Below, piece by piece: positions 27,836-35,189 of a stretch of DNA of 64,000 nt (positions are counted from its first letter, which is position 1; each line of letters opens with the position of its first letter). Below the pieces are notes generated by a model. It made no database searches and was not told the DNA's origin. It was given only the letters and a program-made list of their open reading frames with translations. The translations under genes and the position numbers were made by a program. The DNA comes from Humibacillus sp. DSM 29435 (lineage in GTDB: Bacteria; Actinomycetota; Actinomycetes; Actinomycetales; Dermatophilaceae). Where the stretch lies: positions 62,001 through 126,000 of the forward strand of contig NZ_MAST01000004.1 in assembly GCF_001758225.1 (NCBI RefSeq), given 5' to 3'.

Positions 27836-28954
27836 TCCGCCCGGCAGACGCACCTCGACCGCCCATCCGCCCATCCCGGTCGACCCGGCGCTGAACTGCC
27901 CTCCGAGCGCGCGGCTGCGCTCGCGTAAGCCGACCAGGCCGCGACCGGTGCCGACAAGAGGGGTTTCGACAACCTCGGCGCAGTCGTTCTCGACCCGAAC
28001 CACCACGCCACGCTCGGCCCCATCCACACTGATGAGGATGCGGACGTCCGCTCCCGGCGCATACCTGAGCGCGTTGGTGAGGCTCTCCTGCACCACCCGG
28101 AAAGCCAGGTGTGCGAGCGGCTGGTGGACGCGATCGCGGTCACCCTCGAAACGACAGGTGACATTCAGCCCGCTGCGGGCTGCCCGGGTGACCACCTCGT
28201 CGACGAGAGAGAGATCGGGGCCTCCGGTCTCTCCCTCGTCGCTCCTGGTGCCGCCGAGAAGCTCGACAAGAAGCTCGAGGTCTTTCGTGCCCTGCCGGGC
28301 AGACTCCGAGATGGCCGCGAAGGCCGCCTTGGCCCGCACGGGGTCCGCTTCGACCAGACGTTGTCCGGCAGCCGCCTGGATCACCATCACGCTGATCGCG
28401 TGACCGACGATGTCGTGCAGCTCGCTGGCGATCCGCGCTCGCTCCTGCCGCATCGCGATCTCGGCGAAGAGCCCTCGTTCGTCCTCGATCTCCTGGGCGC
28501 GCAGAGCCAGCTCGTCTGCGGTCTCCCGACGTAGCCGCAGAATGGTTCCGGCGGCGAAGGGTGGCACTGTGAACATGGCGGCAGCCACCCAGCTGCCGAT
28601 CTCACCCACGTAGTAGAACGAGATGAGCCCGGCCACGGCGCACGCGGCCACGAGCCAGGCAGCGGGCCCCGACCAGGCGAGTGCGATCAGCGCGAAGCTG
28701 ACCGAGTAGATCGCGACGGCCGTGTCGGGGAGCCAGCCGCCATCGATGGCCAGAGCGGCCAGGACGAGACCGGCGGCCACCACCGGGGCGCTGCGCCCAT
28801 GGCTTCGCCACCCCAGGAGCACGAGTCCGCTGCACAGGAGGAGGACCGTGAACAGGTTGCCGCGCAGCGTCGTCGGCCAGCCGTGCAGCAGCGTCGGCAA
28901 CGCCACGAGGAGGAACACCCCCAGGGCGATGCCGATCCGCTCGACTCGACGCAT
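27833..28954 (-). CDS. Sensor histidine kinase, NarL/LuxR type (HisKA_3)
   Basis: A 373-residue membrane kinase: about five or six hydrophobic segments in residues 5-155, a coiled dimerisation stretch, the phospho-acceptor histidine in RIASELHDIVGHAISVMVIQ (about residue 191) and an HATPase domain with N-box VVQESLTNALRYAPGA and G-box GRGLVGLRERSRALGG. It should phosphorylate a NarL-type regulator, most likely the one encoded divergently at 30840. The ATG at 28954 follows an AGGGATAG ribosome site. It is the last gene of a three-gene sensor operon. Confidence 0.92.
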   Translation of the reverse strand: MRRVERIGIALGVFLLVALPTLLHGWPTTLRGNLFTVLLLCSGLVLLGWRSHGRSAPVVAAGLVLAALAIDGGWLPDTAVAIYSVSFALIALAWSGPAAWLVAACAVAGLISFYYVGEIGSWVAAAMFTVPPFAAGTILRLRRETADELALRAQEIEDERGLFAEIAMRQERARIASELHDIVGHAISVMVIQAAAGQRLVEADPVRAKAAFAAISESARQGTKDLELLVELLGGTRSDEGETGGPDLSLVDEVVTRAARSGLNVTCRFEGDRDRVHQPLAHLAFRVVQESLTNALRYAPGADVRILISVDGAERGVVVRVENDCAEVVETPLVGTGRGLVGLRERSRALGGQFSAGSTGMGGWAVEVRLPGG

Positions 28955-28965
28955 CGGGGTCGCTG

Positions 28966-30135
28966 CTATCCCTGCACAGGGAGCTGAGCCACGGCGTGGG
29001 CCCGGCCCCGGCTGACCTTCACGTCCAAGGAGCCACCAAGGAACGTCGCGCGCTCCGTGGCTCGAGCCACGGCGGCCTTGACGTCGGCGGACCGGTTGAC
29101 CGGACCCCTCACGCGGATCTCGAGACAGCCGTCCTCGAAACGGACATCGACCTCGATGCACGAGTCCGACTGGTCTGCCAAGACGTTCACCAGATACTCG
29201 ACGATGCGGTAAGCCGAGAGCTCGACCACTGGGGTCAGCAATCGCGGTTCACCCGTAACAGTCAGTCGCGAGTCCGCCTGGGTGTGTCCGGCCAGCAAGG
29301 CGTCGAGGTGCGTGACGCTGGGCGGCGGAGCGAGCGCGACGTCGCCGGCTCGCAGGAGCCCCACGATCTCACGCATCCCCTCGAGGGTGGCCCGGCTGTC
29401 GTTCTCGATCGACTCGAAGAGCACCTTCGCGCTGCGGGGGTCGAGGTCCTGGCCCGACTCGGCGGCGACCGAGAGCTGGCTGAGCCGCTCCTGCACGAGC
29501 CCGTCGAGCTGATGGGAGAGCCGGGCGCGGTCGTCGGCCACCTCCGACGCGACTCGCTGGTCACGCAGCTGCTGGAGCTGGGCCGTGCGGGCTGTGAGCT
29601 CGGCGCTCAGGGCAGTGCGGTGGCGGACCGCGCGTCCGATGCCGAAAACGATCAGCACGATCGGGAAAGCCAGCAGGAACGGCTCGAATCCGGTGGTCGC
29701 GTCGACCACGAGAACCGCCGCCGTGAGCAGGGTGGCGAGGCCCAGCAGCATCGACGCCTGCTTGCGTTCCAGGGCGACCGCGCCGAGATAGGCGAGCACG
29801 AACGCGAGCGGTAGCCCGGCGCCACACCGGCTCACCCACCCGAACAGCAGGTCGTGGAGCACCATCACCGCCAATGCGAGCCCGGTCACCGCCATCACGT
29901 TGCGTCGCCACCACAGCAGCGGAACCGTCGCCAGGGCGAAGACCGGGACCATGGTCCACGAGTGTGACGTCATCTCGTGGACCATGGCGCCCCCGGCCAT
30001 CTCGGATGCGGCATCCCCGTCGGGGAAGAGCACGTCCCCCACCATCGTCACGGTGCCGAGCACGGTGAGGGCTCCGGCCACGACCCAGTCGACAGGACGG
30101 ATTCCCGGGGACACCCGGCCACGGCCCTCACTCAT
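28966..30135 (-). CDS. Atypical histidine-kinase-like membrane sensor with degenerate ATPase domain
   Basis: A 389-residue protein with six predicted membrane segments (residues about 15-165), a coiled coil (ELTARTAQLQQLRDQRVASE) and a HisKA_3-like helix keeping a histidine (RARLSHQLDGLVQERLSQLS). The N-box is recognisable (AYRIVEYLVNVLADQSDS), but the usual G-box (GLGLxGMRER) is replaced by VKAAVARATERATFLGGSL. Catalytic activity is therefore doubtful; it may be a regulator of, or heterodimer partner for, the intact kinase 11 bases downstream. Its membrane part is homologous to the stand-alone protein encoded just upstream. Confidence 0.75.
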   Translation of the reverse strand: MSEGRGRVSPGIRPVDWVVAGALTVLGTVTMVGDVLFPDGDAASEMAGGAMVHEMTSHSWTMVPVFALATVPLLWWRRNVMAVTGLALAVMVLHDLLFGWVSRCGAGLPLAFVLAYLGAVALERKQASMLLGLATLLTAAVLVVDATTGFEPFLLAFPIVLIVFGIGRAVRHRTALSAELTARTAQLQQLRDQRVASEVADDRARLSHQLDGLVQERLSQLSVAAESGQDLDPRSAKVLFESIENDSRATLEGMREIVGLLRAGDVALAPPPSVTHLDALLAGHTQADSRLTVTGEPRLLTPVVELSAYRIVEYLVNVLADQSDSCIEVDVRFEDGCLEIRVRGPVNRSADVKAAVARATERATFLGGSLDVKVSRGRAHAVAQLPVQG

Positions 30136-30147
30136 CGCTCGACCCCC

Positions 30148-30684
30148 TCAGGCGTGAACGTAGTCGACGCTCAGCGTAGGCGTAGGGGCCTGCTCTGCGC
30201 GAGACTGCACGAAGACTCCGATGCCGTAGAAGACGGCGGCTGCCGGCACCGAGAACGCGAGGGCGCTCAGGCCCCCGGTCGAGGAGTCCTTCACCAGGGT
30301 GACGAACTGGAGGGCGAGCACCCCGACCAGCCCGATCAGGTGGTTGGACCTGGTGCCGGCGAATCGCGCTACGGCGTAAGCCATCGCGAGAGACAGGGGC
30401 AAGGCGAACCCGCAGCGGGTGACCCACCCGAAGGCCGAGACGCTGGCCGCGACGACCACCACCGAGACGGCGATCGCGGCCAGGATGCCGCGTCGTCGCC
30501 ACAGGATCGGCAGTGCCGCGATCACGAAGACCGGGATGATGAGCACAGAATGCGAGTCGAGCGCGTGAGCCACGTCGGCATCGGCTGCCGCGTTGACGTT
30601 CTCGAGCCCGCTCACTGTGGCCAAAGTGACCATGACGGCCGTCAGCACGTAGTCGAGGGGCCGGAGGCCTTTGACGATGTCCAT
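30148..30684 (-). CDS. Stand-alone membrane sensor domain paralogous to the neighbouring kinase
   Basis: A 178-residue protein with about six hydrophobic segments and no kinase domain. Its FGWVTRCGFALPLSLAMAYA block matches FGWVSRCGAGLPLAFVLAYL in the next gene, and the N-terminal RPLDYVLTAVMVTLATVSG also aligns with RPVDWVVAGALTVLGTVTM there. It looks like a duplicated sensor module that has lost, or never had, the transmitter. First gene of the operon, 12 bases before the next start. Confidence 0.7.
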   Translation of the reverse strand: MDIVKGLRPLDYVLTAVMVTLATVSGLENVNAAADADVAHALDSHSVLIIPVFVIAALPILWRRRGILAAIAVSVVVVAASVSAFGWVTRCGFALPLSLAMAYAVARFAGTRSNHLIGLVGVLALQFVTLVKDSSTGGLSALAFSVPAAAVFYGIGVFVQSRAEQAPTPTLSVDYVHA

Positions 30685-30788
30685 CTCTGCTTCCTTTCGA
30701 TCCGGCGCCTGGTCGACCCCGTTGGCATAACGCTCCCAACCGGGCCCCGTAGTCGGCGTCAGCAGCGAGGATGATCCTCACGCCACGC

Positions 30789-30806
30789 GTCCTCCTCAAG
30801 GAGGAC
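30789..30806. promoter_or_regulatory. 18-bp palindrome upstream of the response regulator, candidate operator
   Basis: GTCCTCCT (30789-30796) and AGGAGGAC (30799-30806) are perfect arms two bases apart, in the divergent intergenic region between the sensor operon (start 30684) and the regulator (start 30840). A site for autoregulation by the NarL-type protein is plausible. The right arm resembles a ribosome-binding sequence but is too far from the GTG at 30840. Confidence 0.45.
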
Positions 30807-30839
30807 TCGTCACCGGCCGGTGGGCGGCAGAATGGGCGG

Positions 30840-31496
30840 GTGATCAGGCTTCTCATCGCCGACGACCAAGAGCTGGTGCGCACCGGCTTCCGGGTGATCC
30901 TGGAGGCCGAGGGCGATATCGAGGTCGTCGCGGAGGCAGCGAACGGTCACGAGGCGGTTCGTCAGTCAGCGCTCGTGAAACCCCGGGTCGTGCTGATGGA
31001 CATCCGGATGCCCGAGCTCGACGGCCTGGCCGCAACGGAGCAGATTCTGCGTCAGGCCGACCCGCCGACGATTGTCGTGCTCACGACGTTCGACCAGAAC
31101 GAGTACATCTACCGCGCACTGCGCGCGGGCGCAGCCGGCTTCCTGCTCAAGGACGCGCCCTCGTCCCGCCTCATCGCCGCGGTGCGTGCGGCAGCCACCG
31201 GCGACTCGCTCATCGAGCCGTCCATCACCGCGCGACTGGTGGAACGGTTCGCCGAGCCGGTGGCGGCCCCCGGCATCCCGGCGCAGCTCGCGCAGCTCAC
31301 CGATCGGGAGCTCGAGGTGCTCCGAGCGATGACTCGCGGCCTGTCCAATGCGGAGATCGCAGCGGAGATGGTGGTTGCCGAGACGACCGTGAAGACCCAC
31401 GTGGCGCGCATCCTCGCGAAGCTGGGCGTACGCGACCGCGTGCAGGCGGTCGTGGTCGCCTACGAGACGGGCTTTGTCGGCCGTGGCGGTGCCTGA
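30840..31496 (+). CDS. NarL/LuxR-type response regulator
   Basis: A 218-residue regulator. The receiver domain has the acidic pair (IADDQELVRTGFR), the phospho-acceptor aspartate in VVLMDIRMPELDG (about residue 54), the threonine in VVLTTFDQ and the lysine in FLLKDA. The C-terminal LuxR HTH is LTDRELEVLRAMTRGLSNAE followed by TVKTHVARILAKLGVRDR. Divergent from the sensor operon, so it is the likely partner of the kinase at 27833-28954. I chose the GTG at 30840 because the receiver starts there; the open frame farther upstream looks non-coding. Confidence 0.94.
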   Translation: MIRLLIADDQELVRTGFRVILEAEGDIEVVAEAANGHEAVRQSALVKPRVVLMDIRMPELDGLAATEQILRQADPPTIVVLTTFDQNEYIYRALRAGAAGFLLKDAPSSRLIAAVRAAATGDSLIEPSITARLVERFAEPVAAPGIPAQLAQLTDRELEVLRAMTRGLSNAEIAAEMVVAETTVKTHVARILAKLGVRDRVQAVVVAYETGFVGRGGA

Positions 31497-31655
31497 GCGC
31501 GGGGATCCGGTGCCGACGCCGACCATCAGGTGCACGCATCCACCCTGGCCGGGCGCAACGTGCGTAGTGTCGTCGACGCGCACTGATCGGGTCTGACCAT
31601 GCCTCCTTTTGGCAGTGGCGCGCCCGCACCCACCCCACCGAGAGGACACCTAGTC

Positions 31656-33632
31656 GTGATCACCGTGCTGCACGTCGCCACCACCGGCTCCGACCAGGCA
31701 GACGGATCCGCGGCCAGCCCCTTCCGCACGATCGGGCGCGCTGCCGAGCTGGCCCGGGCCGGCGACCGGGTCGTCGTCCGCGAAGGTGAGTACCGCGAGT
31801 GGGTCCGGCCGGCCCGAGGCGGCCTCAGCGACCTCCGCCGGATCACCTACGAGGCCGCCGAAGGAGCGCACGTCGTCATCAAGGGCTCCGAGCGAGTGAC
31901 CGGGTGGAAGCACACTGGCGAGGTCGGCACCGTCTGGACGGTCGAGGTGCCGAACGCGCTCTTCGGCTCCTTCAACCCCTTCGCCGAGGAGGTCGTCGGC
32001 GACTGGGTCGTACGACCGATCGAAGCCGGCGCACGCAAGCACCTTGGTGACGTCTACCTCGACGGGCGCAGCTTCTACGAGGTCGGCAGCAGGGAGGAGG
32101 TGTCGACCGCAGCTCGCCACGACGAGATCGTCGACGACTGGACGTCGCGGCCGGTCCCCGTCGCCGATGCCGACCAGACGACCTACGTCTGGCACGCGCA
32201 GGTCGGCTCCGAGGCCACCACCATCTGGGCGAACTTCCACGATGCCGACCCGAACGAGCGGCTCGTCGAGATCAACGTGCGGCGCTCGGTCTTCTACCCC
32301 ACCGAGCACCACGTCGACTACATCACCGTGCGTGGTTTCGAGCTGTGCCAGGCGGCCACCCCCTGGGCGCCCCCGACCGCGGACCAGCCGGGGCTCATCG
32401 GTCCCAACTGGGCCAAGGGCTGGGTGATCGAGGACAACCTCATCCACGATGCCAAGTGCGTCGCCGTCTCCATCGGCAAGGAGGCGTCGACCGGTGACAA
32501 CAACTACACGCTCCGCGGCGACAAGCCCGGCTACCAGTACCAGCTCGAGTCAGTCTTCTCCGCCCAGCAGATCGGCTGGGACCAGGAGCACATCGGCTCG
32601 CACGTCATCCGACGCAACACGATCTACGACTGCGGGCAGTGCGCCATCGCCGGCCATCTCGGCTGCGTGTTCTCCACGATCGAGGACAACCACATCTACC
32701 GCATCGCCCTGAAGCGGGAGTTCTACGGTCACGAGATCGCCGGCATCAAGCTGCACGCGGCCATCGACGTCGAGATCACCCACAACCGCATCCACTCGTG
32801 CTCGCTCGGGATCTGGCTCGACTGGCAGACCCAGGGCACCCGGGTGGCCCGCAACCTGCTCTACGACAACTCTCGCGACCTTTTCGTCGAGGTGAGCCAC
32901 GGGCCCTACGTGATCGACCACAACATCCTCGCCTCGCCCGTCTCGATCGAGTCGTTCAGCCAGGGTGGTGCCTACGTCGGCAACCTCGTGTGCGGCACTC
33001 TCGGCCTGACCCAGGTGATGGATCGCGCCACCCCCTACCATCGCCCGCACAGCACGCAGGTCGCCGGCTACGCCGTCATCTACGGCGCCGACGACCGCTG
33101 GGTCGGCAACCTGTTCGCGGGCGGGGAGGTCGAGCTCGCCTACGGCCGCGAAGCACACACCTACGACGGCGCGGGGGTCGGTACTGCCGGCTACGACGGG
33201 CACCCGTCGACCTTCGAGGACTACCTCGCCCTCATCGACGCCCAACCCCCGGGTGACCACAACCGCTTCCCGGAGGTGCCGCAGGCTGTCTACATCCGGC
33301 ACAACGCGTACGCCGGCGCAGCCACGGCGTACGCGGCCGAAGAGGGCCCGCTGCGACTCGACCGGGCCGACTTCACGATCATCGAAGAGGCGGATGCCGT
33401 GTTCCTCGAGGCCGACCTCCCGCCGTCGTTCGAGGGGCTGCAGGTCACTGTCGTCACGGGAGCCGACCTGCCCCGGGTGCGTTTCGTCGACGCCGACTTC
33501 GAGGAGCGAGACGGCTCACCCGTGACGGTCGACCGTGACCTTCTCGGCGAGCGCAAGAACCTCGACCGCCGCTACCCGGCCGGCCCGATCGCCACCCTGT
33601 CGGCAGGCACCTCACGGATTCGGGTGTGGTGA
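31656..33632 (+). CDS. Beta-xylosidase of glycoside hydrolase family 120 (right-handed beta-helix)
   Basis: A 658-residue protein that opens LHVATTGSDQADGSAASPFR (DUF1565-like), followed by parallel beta-helix repeats. It closely follows the pattern of GH120 xylosidases such as Thermoanaerobacterium XylC: GDYREW-type opening, TPWAPPTADQPGLIGPNW, EDNLIHDAKC and ALKREFYGHEIAGIKLHAAI. The two residues known as nucleophile and acid/base in that enzyme correspond to D389 in LGIWLDWQTQGTR and E412 in FVEVSHGPYV, with the same 23-residue spacing. No signal peptide, so it probably hydrolyses imported xylo-oligosaccharides in the cytoplasm. Start GTG with GAGAGGA upstream. Stands alone here; xylose isomerase is 20 kb away. 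Confidence 0.86.
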   Translation: MITVLHVATTGSDQADGSAASPFRTIGRAAELARAGDRVVVREGEYREWVRPARGGLSDLRRITYEAAEGAHVVIKGSERVTGWKHTGEVGTVWTVEVPNALFGSFNPFAEEVVGDWVVRPIEAGARKHLGDVYLDGRSFYEVGSREEVSTAARHDEIVDDWTSRPVPVADADQTTYVWHAQVGSEATTIWANFHDADPNERLVEINVRRSVFYPTEHHVDYITVRGFELCQAATPWAPPTADQPGLIGPNWAKGWVIEDNLIHDAKCVAVSIGKEASTGDNNYTLRGDKPGYQYQLESVFSAQQIGWDQEHIGSHVIRRNTIYDCGQCAIAGHLGCVFSTIEDNHIYRIALKREFYGHEIAGIKLHAAIDVEITHNRIHSCSLGIWLDWQTQGTRVARNLLYDNSRDLFVEVSHGPYVIDHNILASPVSIESFSQGGAYVGNLVCGTLGLTQVMDRATPYHRPHSTQVAGYAVIYGADDRWVGNLFAGGEVELAYGREAHTYDGAGVGTAGYDGHPSTFEDYLALIDAQPPGDHNRFPEVPQAVYIRHNAYAGAATAYAAEEGPLRLDRADFTIIEEADAVFLEADLPPSFEGLQVTVVTGADLPRVRFVDADFEERDGSPVTVDRDLLGERKNLDRRYPAGPIATLSAGTSRIRVW

Positions 33633-33641
33633 CCCGGGCTG

Positions 33642-33662
33642 GTGCGGCCCTCTGCCGCACCG
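33642..33662 (+). terminator. Hairpin just after the GH120 gene
   Basis: GGTGCGGC (33642-33649) and GCCGCACC (33655-33662) form a perfect 8-bp stem with a five-base loop, 10 bases after the stop codon. No U-run follows, as is common in high-GC actinobacteria. Confidence 0.55.
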
Positions 33663-33781
33663 GTCCTCGTCGAAGAACCACGGGGGTGAGAACGCCCACT
33701 CTCGACGGGTAGCGGCGTGCACCCGGGGCGACGCCCCAGCCCGCCTCCAGGTCGGTGTGCCCTGCGTGGATGATGACGGTT

Positions 33782-34336
33782 ATGACTGCGGCGACCCTCT
33801 CCACCCGAAGGCTGGCCGAGCTGCGGGCGGCATCCCTCACGTACGCCGCTGTCGGTGCGACCCGCGGAGAGCTTCCAGCCGGCTATCACCACGCGCGAAG
33901 GCGGGCCGCCATCGGCGCCGGGCCGACCCAGTTCCGCAATGCGTCCGCCGCGTTGATGGCCTGGCAGGCACAGCGTCGGGCCGGCACCGAGGTACGGGCG
34001 TCGGCGCCGGTGGCGGCGGTCGACGAGGTGGCCGACCTTCGCGTCGGGGTTGGTCCGCTTCGGGTGGCGGCGCCGGTTCGTGTCGTGCACACCATCGACA
34101 CCCCGACGGCGCGCGGCTTCGCCTACGGCACGTTGCCCGGTCATCCGGTGTCGGGAGAGGAGCAGTTCGTGGTCGAGCTGATGCCCTCCGGGCTGGTGCT
34201 GCTCACCATTACGGCCTTCTCGCGACCGGCCTGGCGGCTCGCCCGGCTGTCCGGTCCGTTCGACGACCTGGCGCAGGCTCTCATGACCCGGCGCTACCTG
34301 CTCGCCCTGCGCGCACCCCTGCCGACGACGCTCTGA
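33782..34336 (+). CDS. DUF1990 family protein
   Basis: A 184-residue protein with the family pattern: AASLTYAAVGATRGELPAGY near the N-terminus, FRNASAALMAWQAQRRAGTE, then TARGFAYGTLPGHPVSGEEQ and AFSRPAWRLARLSGP. Biochemical function of DUF1990 is not established; members are small soluble actinobacterial and plant proteins. The start is placed at the ATG at 33782; another in-frame ATG lies at 33773. It lies between the xylosidase and convergent cobF without obvious operon partners. A partial copy of its central block lies at 27690-27835. Confidence 0.88.
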   Translation: MTAATLSTRRLAELRAASLTYAAVGATRGELPAGYHHARRRAAIGAGPTQFRNASAALMAWQAQRRAGTEVRASAPVAAVDEVADLRVGVGPLRVAAPVRVVHTIDTPTARGFAYGTLPGHPVSGEEQFVVELMPSGLVLLTITAFSRPAWRLARLSGPFDDLAQALMTRRYLLALRAPLPTTL

Positions 34337-34400
34337 CTCGGCTACTGGGGGAGGGTCCGGCCTGCGACGCCGTCGAGGCGCCAGCCTTCGACACACCCTG

Positions 34401-35189
34401 TCAAGGCGAGCGCAGCAGGTAGGTGTCCATCACCCAGCCGTGTCGCTCACGTGCCGCGGCGCGAACCTGTCGCACCTGCTCGATCACATCGTGCAACCGC
34501 CCCGAGACGAGCAGCTCGTCCGGCGTTCCGAGGTAGGCGCCCCAGAAGAGCTCGAGGCCCGGATGCCGCTCGGCCAGCGCAGCGCACGCGAGGTGACCGT
34601 CGAGCATCACGACGACGTCGCCCAGGCCCGGATCGTACTCCTCGACGAGCCGGCGCCCCGTAGTGATGTGAACGGGGGAGCCGATGCGGTTCAACGTGAT
34701 GCGGTGGCGGGCGGCGAGCAGCTGCGGCGCACTGATACCGGCGATCACGTCGTGATCGACGTAGTGACCCGACGTCGCCCAGCGGGCCACCAGGGCGTCG
34801 ACGATGCGGATCGTCGAGTCGTAGAAGGCCGGGTCGCCCCACACGAGAAACCCGACGGTCTGCTCCGCGTCGCCGAGGCTCTCGATGACCTCGGCGTAGG
34901 TGGCGACCCGGGCCGCATGCCAGTCACGCACCCCATCGCCGTAGGCCGCAGAGTCGCGTTCGGCGTCGGGCCCTCGCTTCGGGTCAGGCACCTCGACCAG
35001 GCGGTAGGGCCGGTCGGCGGGAATGACGGCGTCGCAGATGGCTTGACGCGCCGTGACGAGGTCGGAAGCGCGTTCGCCCTTGTCGGCGACGAGGAAGACG
35101 TCGACGGTGCCAAGAGCGGCGACGGCCTCGCCGGTGAGGTGGGTGGGGTTGCCCATCCCGATGCCGATGATGCGCACCCGGCTGATCAC
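34401..35189 (-). CDS. cobF: Precorrin-6A synthase (deacetylating), CobF
   Basis: A 262-residue tetrapyrrole methylase that methylates C1 and removes the acetyl group to give precorrin-6A, a step specific to the aerobic pathway. VRIIGIGMGNPTHLTGEAV starts the protein; DVFLVADKGERASDLVTAR, VPDPKRGPDAERD and FLVWGDPAFYDSTIRIVDAL are typical of CobF. The GTG start overlaps the cobQ stop (GTGA at 35186-35189), so it is translated with cobQ. Confidence 0.94.
   Translation of the reverse strand: MISRVRIIGIGMGNPTHLTGEAVAALGTVDVFLVADKGERASDLVTARQAICDAVIPADRPYRLVEVPDPKRGPDAERDSAAYGDGVRDWHAARVATYAEVIESLGDAEQTVGFLVWGDPAFYDSTIRIVDALVARWATSGHYVDHDVIAGISAPQLLAARHRITLNRIGSPVHITTGRRLVEEYDPGLGDVVVMLDGHLACAALAERHPGLELFWGAYLGTPDELLVSGRLHDVIEQVRQVRAAARERHGWVMDTYLLRSP

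Noticed and set aside
26437-28164. A 575-codon minus-strand frame antisense to the cobN 3' half
   Set aside because: It mirrors cobN codons, has no domain and no ribosome site, and overlaps the histidine kinase gene in another frame.
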